From positions 1-64,000 of the forward strand of contig CAVYOX010000017.1 of NCBI GenBank assembly GCA_963770245.1: 64,000 nt of DNA, read 5' to 3'. The stretch is from PALSA-270 sp963770245. Lineage in GTDB: Bacteria; Acidobacteriota; Terriglobia; Terriglobales; Acidobacteriaceae. The position numbers and the translations under genes were made by a program. Positions 42,494 to 51,033 of this stretch are shown here, piece by piece. Position 1 is the first letter of the stretch. The number at the start of each line of letters is the position of its first letter. Below the pieces are notes generated by a model. The model ran no database searches. It had not been told where the DNA came from and was given only the letters and a program-made list of their open reading frames with translations.

Positions 42494-45229
42494 TCACTCG
42501 AACCTTAGGGCAATCATCGGGTCAATCCGTGACGCTCTTCTGGCAGGCAAGTATCCCGCAAAGAGCGCGACAGTGATCATCACCAGCATAGCGGCCAGGA
42601 TCGACACCGGATCATCAGGTTTCACGCCGAACAACATACTTGCAAGCAAATGAGTAGAAACAAGTGCAACTGGGAGACCGATGCAGATTCCGATCACGGT
42701 CAACAGCAGAGTTTCTCGCAGGATCATCCACACGACGTCATTCCGTGCCGCTCCTAGTGCCATGCGGATCCCAATGTCATTCGTCTTGCGGACCACCGTA
42801 TATGCCATGAGACCGTACAAACCCAAACATGCCAACAACAGCGCCAGGAAGCTGAAGATGCTAGCCAGCGTCGAAACCAGGCGCTCCTGCAGCAGAGATT
42901 GGTCCACTTGCTCATCAAGTGTTCGTACACCGGTAATCTCCAAACCAGGGACTATCGCCCGAACTTCATCCCGAATCTGGGAGACGACTGCATTCTGGCT
43001 GCCTTGGGTGCGCACTTCAAAGGTAAGTCCACCCAGTTCCTGCATATCCTGCATGCAGAACAAGTATGCCGTTGAATGCAGCTTCTCGCGCAGGTCCAGG
43101 TATTTTGAATTCTTCACCACCGCGATGATTTCGAATTTCGCACCTCCATTTCCTTGCCGCGGCCCAAAGTGGCGTCCCAATGGGTTGTGGCTACCAAAGA
43201 AATGCTTGGCCATGGTTTCATCAATAACAGCGACCTCTTGCGATGCCGGAGTGTCTGTGGCGGCAAAATCCCGCCCCAGAAGAAATGGAATTTGCAGAGT
43301 CTCAAAAAATCGAGGTCCCACCGAGTTCAGATAGACACTCAGATCCTCCCCGGGAATTGGATTGTAGCCTTCGACAGCTACGGAACCATCCCAGCCGGCG
43401 CCGCTTATTGGCGTCACTCGTGAGATGGTCGCTGACTGAACGCCGGGCGTGGTCTCGATTCGTTCGAGCATTTGTTGGTAAAGATTCGCTAGCGGAATCC
43501 CTTTGTAACCTAGCTTGGTCGGATCGAGGTGAAACATCAGTACATTCTCTCGCGTGAAACCCGCATCAATATGCCGCAGGTTTAACAAGGTTCGTACCAG
43601 AAGACCTGCGCCGATCACGAGTAGCAGTGACAATGCAATCTGTGACGCGACCAGCGCCCTGCCTAATCCAAACCGCGAACTTCCCCCGGTACCCACAGTG
43701 CGCGCCCCGTCCTTGAGGACCACGCTCGGCTCCATTCGCCTCGCGGTTAGAGCGGGACCCATACCAAATAGAATTCCTGTGACCACCGATACGGCGGCGG
43801 TAAAGCCCAGAATATGAAGATCAGGACGCAAAGTCAGGATAAGTGGAGATCCTCCGTTCAATAGGAAGGTCACCAACAGCGCGCTTCCCCAGTATCCCAC
43901 CAGGACGCCCAGCGCTCCGCCGGTCAGCGCCAATAGCAGGCTTTCGGTCAGGAGCAAACGGATGAGACGCATTCTCCTGGCACCAATCGCCAACCGGATC
44001 GCGAATTCCTTTCGCCGAGTGCTCGACTTTGCCAGCAAAAGATTTGCCACATTCACGCAGGCGATCAGCAAGACCAGCCCGGCAACCGCCATCAGGACGA
44101 ACAGAGAACGCGCAACTTCATTGCGCGCCGTATTCAGGCCATTGCGAGAAGAGTTGAGTTCGATTCGCTGCGCCAGAAAGTCCCGTTGCTCTTTCTCAGA
44201 CCACGCTGAGCTGCTATTTGCAACCAGTACTTCTTTGAAGACGACATTCAAATTCGCGCGCGCCTGGCTCATTGATATGCCGGGGGCGAGGCGGCCCACC
44301 AAAGACAGCCAATTAACGTTGAAATTATTAAGAAAATTGACCTGATCGCCGTGCATCACGGTAGGCTGCATGGTCATTGGAACCCAAAGATCGGACGGAT
44401 GCCCCACCTCCACACCCTCGAAGCCTCTCGGAGCGACGCCAATGATAGTTAAAGCGCTGGAATTTACCTTGAATTGCTGGCCGACTACCGCCGAGTCCAG
44501 CCCAAAGCTACGCTTCCAAAGCCCGTAGCTGATCACCGCCACTGGTTTGGTTCCAGCAAAATGGTCGTCTTCCCCGCCAAAGGTCTGACCCACGACGGGA
44601 CGAACTCCCAGCACGGAGAAGAAATTGTTTGAGACAAACGATCCAGATACGGGTTGCTCCACCACGCCACTCCCATGAGCATCCAGAACCGTTTGGAACG
44701 AGGCTCCACTCAGAGCAAATACGGCTGAAAATACTTGGTTGTGAGCGCGGATGTATTCGAAGGCGGGATGAGAAAAGTGCCGAAATCCTCCTTGCGGCAC
44801 GCTTGGGTCCACGTCGAGAATTTGCACTAACTGCCCTGCGCTCTGCACCGGAATGCTTCGCAACATCACCGCGTTGATGACGGTGAAGATCGCGGTATTG
44901 GCGCCGATTCCGAGCGCCAATGTCAGCAGGGCCGCGGTTGTGAATCCAGGCGAGTTTCGCAACCGCCGAAATCCGTAAGCAACATCCTGTCTCGCCTCTT
45001 CGAGCCAAAGCCACGCGCGTTCATCGCGATGGAGTTGTTTCGCCTGCTCAACTCCGCCATACGCGCGCCTCGCCGCGAAACGCGCTTCATCCGGGCCCAT
45101 GCCTTTGCGATGGAACTCTTCCTCAAGCAAGGCGAGATGCGTCGCTATTTCTCGCTCCAGTTCGTCTTCCACTCGATCATTGTGGAAAAGGCTAAGAAGC
45201 TTGGACCAGATACGTCTCCAGTGAATCAT
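42494..45229 (-). CDS. orphan MacB/FtsX-type permease with N-terminal prefix domain (ADOP family), 911 aa
   Basis: Third full duplicated orphan permease. It has an extra cytoplasmic N-terminal segment of about 85 residues (RVEDELEREIATHLALLEEE; RRAYGGVEQAKQLHRDERAW) before the standard start RRLRNSPGFTTAALLTLALG. Two MacB core/FtsX halves follow (VLLIACVNVANLLLAKSSTR near 390-410; LPARRASRIDPMIALRFE at the end). The prefix domain is typical of copies controlled by PadR. Its ATG lies four bases after the stop of the upstream PadR gene, so the two are one transcription unit. No ATPase partner; the substrate is unknown. Confidence 0.9.
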   Translation of the reverse strand: MIHWRRIWSKLLSLFHNDRVEDELEREIATHLALLEEEFHRKGMGPDEARFAARRAYGGVEQAKQLHRDERAWLWLEEARQDVAYGFRRLRNSPGFTTAALLTLALGIGANTAIFTVINAVMLRSIPVQSAGQLVQILDVDPSVPQGGFRHFSHPAFEYIRAHNQVFSAVFALSGASFQTVLDAHGSGVVEQPVSGSFVSNNFFSVLGVRPVVGQTFGGEDDHFAGTKPVAVISYGLWKRSFGLDSAVVGQQFKVNSSALTIIGVAPRGFEGVEVGHPSDLWVPMTMQPTVMHGDQVNFLNNFNVNWLSLVGRLAPGISMSQARANLNVVFKEVLVANSSSAWSEKEQRDFLAQRIELNSSRNGLNTARNEVARSLFVLMAVAGLVLLIACVNVANLLLAKSSTRRKEFAIRLAIGARRMRLIRLLLTESLLLALTGGALGVLVGYWGSALLVTFLLNGGSPLILTLRPDLHILGFTAAVSVVTGILFGMGPALTARRMEPSVVLKDGARTVGTGGSSRFGLGRALVASQIALSLLLVIGAGLLVRTLLNLRHIDAGFTRENVLMFHLDPTKLGYKGIPLANLYQQMLERIETTPGVQSATISRVTPISGAGWDGSVAVEGYNPIPGEDLSVYLNSVGPRFFETLQIPFLLGRDFAATDTPASQEVAVIDETMAKHFFGSHNPLGRHFGPRQGNGGAKFEIIAVVKNSKYLDLREKLHSTAYLFCMQDMQELGGLTFEVRTQGSQNAVVSQIRDEVRAIVPGLEITGVRTLDEQVDQSLLQERLVSTLASIFSFLALLLACLGLYGLMAYTVVRKTNDIGIRMALGAARNDVVWMILRETLLLTVIGICIGLPVALVSTHLLASMLFGVKPDDPVSILAAMLVMITVALFAGYLPARRASRIDPMIALRFE

Positions 45230-45232
45230 CGC

Positions 45233-45580
45233 TTAAGCCTCCTCAACGAGGAGCCGCTCGACAAGGCTGGCCATCGTTCTCCAGCGCCTTGTCTCTTCAT
45301 TCAGCGCTTTCAGCCCTGCTTTTGTGATCGTGTAATATTTGGCCTCTCGGTTGTTTTCTGTCTTCCCCCAAGTACCTTTGATCCACCCGTATTGCTCAAG
45401 CCGGACCAGAGCCGGATAGAGCGTGCCTTGATTCAGATTGAGCAGGCTGTTGGAAATCTGCTGGAGCCGGGTAGCAATCTGATAAGCATGTTGAGATCCC
45501 ATGCTGGAAAGCGTGCGCAGAACAATCAGGTCGAGCGTGCCCTGCAACAGTTGGATCGGTTCTCTGGATTCACTAGGCAT
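45233..45580 (-). CDS. PadR-family transcriptional regulator, 115 aa
   Basis: Winged-helix regulator: LLQGTLDLIVLRTLSSMGSQ, then HAYQIATRLQQISNSLLNL, the recognition segment NQGTLYPALVRLEQYGWIKG and wing REAKYYTITKAGLKAL. The C-terminal helix for dimerisation is short, as in PadR subfamily 2. I choose ATG ending at 45580 (MPSESREPIQ); an upstream ATG at 45598 is possible. It is co-transcribed with the orphan permease and probably represses the pair. A perfect inverted repeat lies upstream at 45615-45635. Confidence 0.85.
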   Translation of the reverse strand: MPSESREPIQLLQGTLDLIVLRTLSSMGSQHAYQIATRLQQISNSLLNLNQGTLYPALVRLEQYGWIKGTWGKTENNREAKYYTITKAGLKALNEETRRWRTMASLVERLLVEEA

Positions 45581-45614
45581 ACAAGTAGAGGCTCTCATCG
45601 CAAGCTTCACTATC

Positions 45615-45635
45615 TTCACTTGTGTGTCAAGTGAA
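45615..45635. promoter_or_regulatory. inverted repeat upstream of padR, probable operator
   Basis: TTCACTTG and CAAGTGAA are exact reverse complements around TGTGT. On the minus strand TTGACA (45625-45630) overlaps it and could be the -35 box of the padR-permease unit, so binding would block transcription. Confidence 0.5.
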
Positions 45636-45645
45636 CTCTACACTC

Positions 45646-45700
45646 GGAAACGGGCTTGGAGGAGATGTCCTCGAAGCCGACTTCTCGACCTCGTGGTTGT
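45646..45700. repeat. element A copy (partial)
   Basis: GGAAACGGGCTTGGAGGAG... followed by CCTCGAAGCCGACTTCTCG: the palindromic core of the interspersed element, between padR and the PYP gene. Confidence 0.5.
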
Positions 45701-45871
45701 AAATTTGGTCTGGACTTACTTTCAGGTTTGCCTGTTATCCGATCAGAATCTCAGATTGGCGGATTGACCCGAGTAACCATCCCAACCTAACCTTCTGGAT
45801 GCTTGTGCCCCGAGTGCCTTGTGTGGGACGATTAGGCTTCCCGGCCACGATCTATCCCCTTGGAGAATCCT

Positions 45872-46263
45872 ATGTCCTCTGATTCTGCAGGGCCCACGCC
45901 GTTTATTTTCCAAACGATTGACTCCATCGGTGAAAGGAATTGGACTCGCTTCCTTATGGAGTCATCCAACTCGACGCTCAAGGCACGGTCCTCCGATATA
46001 ACGCCTACGAAGAGGGGCTTTCTGGTCTCATCAGGCAGAAGGTTGTGGGAAAGAATTTCTTTAAGCAGATCGCGCCCTGTACTGACATGCAGGAATTCTA
46101 CGGACGTTTCCGTGAGGGGGGCGCAGCCGGCGAGCTGCACTGCACTTTCCGCTACCACTTCGCGTTCAAGCGGAACCCCCGTGACGTGACCGTCACTTTG
46201 CTTTACAACGCCCGCGAAAAGCCTACTTGGGTTTTGGTCCAGCCCATCGACTCGCTGACGTAG
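45872..46263 (+). pseudogene. pyp: photoactive yellow protein (PYP) homologue, one-base frameshift near its start
   Basis: PAS-fold blue-light receptor; PYP binds p-coumaric acid by a thioester. From LDSLPYGVIQLD the sequence aligns without gaps to Halorhodospira PYP as I remember it: Tyr42 and Glu46 (RYNAYEEG) and the chromophore Cys69 (GKNFFKQIAPCTD) are all kept; Thr50 is Ser and Arg52 is Leu. The N-terminal part (MSSDSAGPTPFIFQTIDS) is in another frame, starting at ATG 45872 behind GGAG. The frames join if one A is restored near 45935, giving about 130 residues versus 125 in PYP. A TTG at 45940 in the second frame is a less likely start. No coumarate-synthesis genes are nearby. Confidence 0.8.
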
Positions 46264-46575
46264 ATCCCTGTCAGTAAAATCACACGCCGAACGCTGGGCC
46301 GTCCCGCAACTCGCGGCAAGTGGTTTCCGACACAAGTGGCGACGCAGTTTACTTTGAAACCAACCAACTCTCAATTGGTGGAAATGGCTTGGTGGAAATG
46401 GCTTGGTTATATCAACTATCCCCACGCCAGCTTCAGGGCGCTTGAATGTGCATAAGTAAAGCTGGCGAAGCACAAACGCAAGTGTTCGGCCATTGACCTT
46501 TCGTGAAAAACAAGTCATCCGGGAAATGCTACGATCACGCCAGCCTGACTCAGCGGGCCGAATGAGGGGGATCTA
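46264..46575. other. intergenic stretch, short tandem duplication
   Basis: 312 bases with no gene recognised. A 14-base unit, GGTGGAAATGGCTT, is repeated in tandem at 46377-46404. GGGGGATCT before 46576 is the ribosome binding region of the next gene. Confidence 0.4.
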
Positions 46576-48048
46576 ATGGGCGCGGATCATCGCCCGCTCG
46601 TCCTGTTAACGGGAGCGTCAGGCTACATCGGGGGACGCCTACTCAAGGAGTTGGAGAAAGCGGGCTGGCCAGTTCGCTGCCTGGCTCGGCGACCTGATTT
46701 TCTCAGATCAAAAGTTGCCGCTTCCACCGAAGTCATTAAAGCAGATTGCCTGGATCGCAGTTCGTTAGTGCCTGCTATGGGAGGGGTGCAGACGGCGTAT
46801 TACCTCGTCCACTCCATGGGGTCTTCGGGTAAGTTCGAACAAGAAGACCGCGAAGCCGCCCAAAATTTCGCCGACGTAGCGCGCGATTCCGGAGTACGAC
46901 GCATTGTCTATCTGGGTGGCTTGGGGAACCAGGATCAGGCGCTATCCGCTCATCTGCAAAGTCGTCACGAGGTTGCAGACATCTTGCGAAGCTCCGGGAT
47001 TCCGACCATCGAATTTCGCGCATCCATCGTGATCGGTTCCGGCAGTCTTTCATTTGAAATGATTCGCGCGCTGGTACAGCGGTTGCCGGTGATGATCTGC
47101 CCGCGCTGGGTTGCCGTCAAAGCCCAGCCGATCGCGGTCGAAGATGTGGTTGCGTACCTGATGGCCGCGCTGGTGTTACCGGTGGAACAGTGCAGAGTTT
47201 TCGAAATCGGGGGAACCGACCAAGTCAGCTACGGCCAGATCATGCAGGAGTACGCCCGGCAATGCGGCCTCCGCCGATGGATGATCCCGGTTCCAATCTT
47301 GACGCCTCACCTCTCAAGCTTGTGGCTGGGCTTAATCACGCCTGTTTATGCCCGTATTGGCCGCAAACTCATCGATAGTATGCGCAACCCAACTCTGGTG
47401 CACGACCCCTCCGCTTTGACCGCCTTTGACATCAAGCCAAAAGGTTTGCAGGAGGCGATAGAGAGAGCTCTTCACCATGAAGACCAGGAATTCGCCCAGA
47501 CTAGTTGGTGCGACGCTCTTTCCTCGGCAGGAAAGCCGCAGTCATGGGGAGGCACGAAGTTTGGCACTAGGCTCGTCGATTCTCGAACGGTGCAGGTATC
47601 GGTTCCCCCAGCTTCAGCTTTTGCTCCGATTCAACGCATCGGAGGTTTCAATGGTTGGTACTTTGCCAATGTGCTTTGGTGGTTTCGAGGCGCAGCGGAC
47701 CTCCTAGTTGGCGGCGTAGGACTGCGCCGGGGCCGCCGCGATCCGCACGCGCTTTCCGTGGGCGATGCTCTTGATTTCTGGCGAGTGGAGACCTTTGTGC
47801 CTGATCACGAACTTGGTCTGGTCGCTGAAATGAAAGTGCCGGGCCGCGCCTGGCTGGAGTTCGAAGTGGAACCGAATAGCCGAGGCTCCGTCATTCGGCA
47901 GACCGCTATTTTTGATCCTGCCGGATTGGCGGGGCTTCTCTATTGGTACATGCTTTACCCTGTGCATCGCTGGATTTTCGGCGGAATGCTCAAAGAGATT
48001 GGAGCTGTCGCAGGACGGAGGACAAGTATTTCCTCGCTTGGGGCATGA
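46576..48048 (+). CDS. NAD(P)-binding SDR-like protein with C-terminal DUF2867 domain, 490 aa
   Basis: The N-terminal Rossmann domain (LVLLTGASGYIGGRLLKELE, the GxxGxxG dinucleotide site; RRIVYLGGLGNQ) resembles atypical SDRs of the YbjT/NmrA kind. The C-terminal part (from about residue 340; WYFANVLWWFRGAADLLVGG, then FVPDHELGLVAEMKVPGRAW) matches the DUF2867 region often fused to it, and ends in membrane-prone segments. Function is unknown; an NAD(P)-dependent lipid or quinone-linked oxidoreductase or redox sensor is possible. Start supported by GAGGGGG upstream. It stands alone downstream of the PYP gene. Confidence 0.82.
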   Translation: MGADHRPLVLLTGASGYIGGRLLKELEKAGWPVRCLARRPDFLRSKVAASTEVIKADCLDRSSLVPAMGGVQTAYYLVHSMGSSGKFEQEDREAAQNFADVARDSGVRRIVYLGGLGNQDQALSAHLQSRHEVADILRSSGIPTIEFRASIVIGSGSLSFEMIRALVQRLPVMICPRWVAVKAQPIAVEDVVAYLMAALVLPVEQCRVFEIGGTDQVSYGQIMQEYARQCGLRRWMIPVPILTPHLSSLWLGLITPVYARIGRKLIDSMRNPTLVHDPSALTAFDIKPKGLQEAIERALHHEDQEFAQTSWCDALSSAGKPQSWGGTKFGTRLVDSRTVQVSVPPASAFAPIQRIGGFNGWYFANVLWWFRGAADLLVGGVGLRRGRRDPHALSVGDALDFWRVETFVPDHELGLVAEMKVPGRAWLEFEVEPNSRGSVIRQTAIFDPAGLAGLLYWYMLYPVHRWIFGGMLKEIGAVAGRRTSISSLGA

Positions 48049-48249
48049 CAGTCAGTTTCCACAGACTCACCACACAGAATCAGCGCATGGCCTTATGAAG
48101 GGCCGCTCCCACGGGTGACTCGTTCGCGTTTCGATCCAAGCCATTTGATACAATTCTCGCTTTGTCGGCAACTCTTCCTTTATAGGATTAGGGAAGAGTA
48201 GCCCGTGATCCTCCCCCGATGAATCACACTGCGGCAGGCGAGCAAGGAC

Positions 48250-48465
48250 TTATCGGGAGCGCACGTTCAGATGGTCCACTGTGAGTGTGCCAATGGAGAG
48301 CTTCTCAACGCGAGCCTCCAGGATTCGCAAACGCCCGATCGCCATTGCACCCACCGCGATTGCCCCGATCGCCCCTGCACCAAGAGCGAATGCACCGACC
48401 GCCAGTGCGCGCATGGCGGTCCTGCCCGTTTTGATTGCGTCTGTAGCACTCTTCGTCTGGGTCAT
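48250..48465 (-). CDS. small Ala/Gly-rich repeat protein, 71 aa
   Basis: After a short polar start (MTQTKSATDAIKTGR) come periodic hydrophobic repeats AVGAFALGAGAIGAIAVGAM and then a regular IGRLRILEARVEKLSIGTL tail, which looks like a small beta-helical or membrane-inserting repeat. Similar short proteins are common but uncharacterised. Start at 48465 behind AAAGGA. It follows the disrupted NTF2-like gene by 42 bases on the same strand, so they may share a transcript. Confidence 0.65.
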   Translation of the reverse strand: MTQTKSATDAIKTGRTAMRALAVGAFALGAGAIGAIAVGAMAIGRLRILEARVEKLSIGTLTVDHLNVRSR

Positions 48466-48507
48466 AGGTCCTTTCTCTTTCCACCTCGTCTCATGCCGGG
48501 ACTACGG

Positions 48508-48960
48508 CTAACTCAGAATTGGATCGGCAAGAGCTTCGTTCACGCCATATTTGGCCCATATCTGCAAAGATGCGGCAACAAGTTGCGAGTCCTCGTTTGC
48601 ATCGATATCGAACACCTTGCCCCAACGCATGCGAATAATGTGAACGCCGTGGTTGTTGTAGGGTGAGCCATCCGGAAGATCCTGCACTGCTGACCACCGC
48701 ATGATCACGGTCGTATTCCATGGGCCGCCCTTCACTCAGACATCATGAACTGTGAGCTGCAACGTAGGAGCCAGCCGACCCAGCCGGTCGAACCACCGTG
48801 TCAGCCCTTCACGATCGTGCCGCTCGCCGCCGAGTGCGTGATGCCCGCCAAAGCGGTGATGAATATCTGGGGAACAGCCCTTCAGGATCGGAGCGTAGTC
48901 CTTCTGATTCACTCGCAGAAAGTTTTGTAGCGCAATTCGTTTGACAATCGCGTGATACAT
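48508..48960 (-). pseudogene. SnoaL/NTF2-like protein interrupted by an in-frame TGA
   Basis: Small alpha+beta cone-fold protein of the NTF2/SnoaL type (ligand binding, polyketide cyclase-like or unknown function). The first half MYHAIVKRIALQNFLRV...LAPTLQLTVHDV ends at TGA (48736-48738); the second half VKGGPWNTTVIMRWSAVQDL...GKVFDIDANEDSQLVAASLQ continues in the same frame. Family members usually have Trp at that place (VHDVW), and TGG to TGA is one base. Start ATG at 48960 has GGAGG five bases upstream. Either a nonsense mutation, a sequencing error, or readthrough. Confidence 0.75.
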
Positions 48961-49153
48961 GCGTGCCTCCGCCCAAACCTTTCCTGTCGTATCGAAGCCC
49001 CGTTGCTGCGCGAAGCCTGCATGGCCCACGCGGATTGGCGCTGTCGCGTAGCGGACCATCAGGGCCACTTGAATCTTTCAACCAGCAGCAGTATGGCTCT
49101 TTCAAGCATTGAGCCGCAATATGGAGCCTTTTCTGCGTTCTGGGTACATTGTC

Positions 49154-49250
49154 GGCTATCGGGAAGTTGGCCAGAAACGGGCTTGTGGGAGATCGATTCA
49201 TGATTTCCTCGAAGCCGACTCTGGCCCGCCTGGGTCAACTTCCGGATTGC
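49154..49250. repeat. element A copy with terminal inverted repeats, about 97 bp
   Basis: Left end GGCTATCGGGAAGTTGGCC and right end GGGTCAACTTCCGGATTGC are near reverse complements; the core reads GAAACGGGCTTGTGGGAGAT ... CCTCGAAGCCGACTCTGG. It occupies the 48961-49303 gap, which otherwise shows no gene. Confidence 0.6.
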
Positions 49251-49303
49251 CCATTATTCGAGCAATCGCCGAATATCTTCTGGAGTCCGATATTCCGACT
49301 ACA

Positions 49304-50059
49304 TCACCATGGGATGGTTTCGTTTTCCCAGCGCGTGAACGTACCAGTAGGACCATCCGGGCCGAGCAGCGCAACGCGCACCACCTCGCGAGAGCCATCT
49401 TCGACAGAGGCCGTGCCCTCATATCCGTTGAGGTTCGTCTTAGTGAAGCCCGGGGTCACTAAGTTGACTTTGATTCGAGTCGACTCCAGCTCGATCATCA
49501 TGGCCAGCGTTATAGCGTTGAGAGCCGTCTTGGACGCAGGATAAACGGGACTGAACATCGCGTGGTAGGGAAAGGCCGGATCGGCGTTCATCGTCAGCGA
49601 GCCGACTCCGCTTGAGACGTTGACGATACGGGCATCCGACGAGTCACGGAGGAGCGGCAGCATCGCCTGGTAAACGGCGAGGACACCGAATACGTTGGTT
49701 TCCCACACTGCGCGTATTTCATCGAGCGATGCGTTGCTCGCGAGGGTTATCTTTGCGTACTCCTGGAGAGATAAGTTGCCCTTTTTCGTATTCGAGATAG
49801 CCGCGTTATTGACAAGCAGGTCGAGACGGCCAAACTCCTTGCGGATGCGTTCCGCCGCGGCGGCGATCGAAGGCCGATCCGTTACGTCGAGCTGAAGGGC
49901 GATGGCGCCCTGTCCGATCTCCTTGGCCGCGGCCTCGCCGCGCTCGAAATTGCGCGACCCGACCAGCACAGTGAGACCGTTCGCCACAAGTTCCTTTGCC
50001 ACCTGAAACCCGACTCCTTGATTGGCCCCGGTGACCATGGCAACGCGTTTGCTCTGCAT
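49304..50059 (-). CDS. short-chain dehydrogenase/reductase, 251 aa
   Basis: Classical SDR: NAD(P) site VTGANQGVGFQVAKEL (TGxxxGxG), LDVTD adenine-ring loop, LLVNNAAI strand, catalytic Ser in IVNVSSGVGSL, and the YPASKTALNAI (YxxxK) motif. Asn in the WETNVFG helix completes the tetrad. Cytoplasmic NAD(P)H-dependent oxidoreductase of unknown substrate. It follows the epimerase-like gene by 18 bases and the aldo/keto reductase upstream, so the three probably form one operon divergent from a TetR gene. Confidence 0.88.
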   Translation of the reverse strand: MQSKRVAMVTGANQGVGFQVAKELVANGLTVLVGSRNFERGEAAAKEIGQGAIALQLDVTDRPSIAAAAERIRKEFGRLDLLVNNAAISNTKKGNLSLQEYAKITLASNASLDEIRAVWETNVFGVLAVYQAMLPLLRDSSDARIVNVSSGVGSLTMNADPAFPYHAMFSPVYPASKTALNAITLAMMIELESTRIKVNLVTPGFTKTNLNGYEGTASVEDGSREVVRVALLGPDGPTGTFTRWENETIPW

Positions 50060-50077
50060 AGATATCTCCTTTTAGGT

Positions 50078-50986
50078 TCAGGCCTGGAAATACTGCATAT
50101 TCTCAAGATCGGCGATAAGGCCAGGCCCCGTCGGGTTCCATCCCAAGTGTTTCCGTGTTTGCGCACTGGAAGCCGGCATGTCGAAGCCCGCGAACATCGC
50201 AAGCCAGCCAAAGTGAGCTTGCGCCTTCTCTGGAGGAAGGCTGACCACAGGCACCTTCAACCCTTTGCCAATTACTGCAGCAATTTCCCGCATCGGTATC
50301 CCCTCTTCAGCGACCGCGTTGTACCTACTTCCCGCTTCGCGCTTCTCCAACGCGAGCCTGTAGAGATGGGCAACGTCCTGAACATGCGCCGCCGGCCAGC
50401 GGTTGCGTCCCTCACCTATGTACGCCGACACTCCCTTCTCGCGGGCCACTTGGACCGCGTAGGTGATCAGGCCCTGCTTGACCGTGTCGTGGACCTGGGG
50501 AAGGCGCACCACCGACACGTTCACTCCGCGCCCCGCCACGGAAGCTCCTGCGACTTCCGAGCCTTTACGAGGATTTGGGTGGTTGGCATCGAAATGATCC
50601 TCGGTTGCGGGCTGACCTGGAGCAGCATTGCCCATTCCGGTTCCGGAAGTGATGAGGAGCGGGCGGTCCGACCCGATGAGCGCGGCGCCGAGAGCCTCGA
50701 TTGCGCGCTTGTCCTTTTCACAGACCTCGGCGAACTTCGAGAAGTCCTGGCCGAAGGCGCTGTGGTCGAAGGCGAGGTGAATCACGCCATCGGCCTGGGC
50801 AGCGCCGCTGCGCAGGCTTTCCATATCTTCAAGGTTCCCTCGATGCACCTCGGCCCCGGCGGCGATCAAAGATTGAGCGCCAGCCTCGCTACGAGCGAGG
50901 CCGAGTACCTGATGGCCAGCGTTAATTAGTTCCTGAACGGTGGTATACCCGATAAAACCTGTAGCACCCGTAACAAATACCTTCAT
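50078..50986 (-). CDS. extended-SDR, NAD-dependent epimerase/dehydratase-like protein, 302 aa
   Basis: N-terminal Rossmann motif KVFVTGATGFIGYTTVQEL (TGxxGxxG) and a VIHLAFDHSAFGQDF active-site region; the typical YxxxK pair is not obvious, as in many members of this 'SDR family' branch. The C-terminal RWPAAHVQDVAHLYRLALE and RYNAVAEEGIPMREIA blocks are characteristic of nucleoside-diphosphate-sugar epimerase-like proteins that act on small molecules. Middle gene of the AKR-SDR-SDR cluster; likely detoxification or secondary metabolism of carbonyl compounds. Confidence 0.85.
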   Translation of the reverse strand: MKVFVTGATGFIGYTTVQELINAGHQVLGLARSEAGAQSLIAAGAEVHRGNLEDMESLRSGAAQADGVIHLAFDHSAFGQDFSKFAEVCEKDKRAIEALGAALIGSDRPLLITSGTGMGNAAPGQPATEDHFDANHPNPRKGSEVAGASVAGRGVNVSVVRLPQVHDTVKQGLITYAVQVAREKGVSAYIGEGRNRWPAAHVQDVAHLYRLALEKREAGSRYNAVAEEGIPMREIAAVIGKGLKVPVVSLPPEKAQAHFGWLAMFAGFDMPASSAQTRKHLGWNPTGPGLIADLENMQYFQA

Positions 50987-51033
50987 AAATTGTCCCTCCT
51001 GAATTGTTGTGACATGAATGACAGCGCGGACGG

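Noticed and set aside
46377..46404. 14-base tandem duplication
   Set aside because: A single local duplication with no wider pattern.
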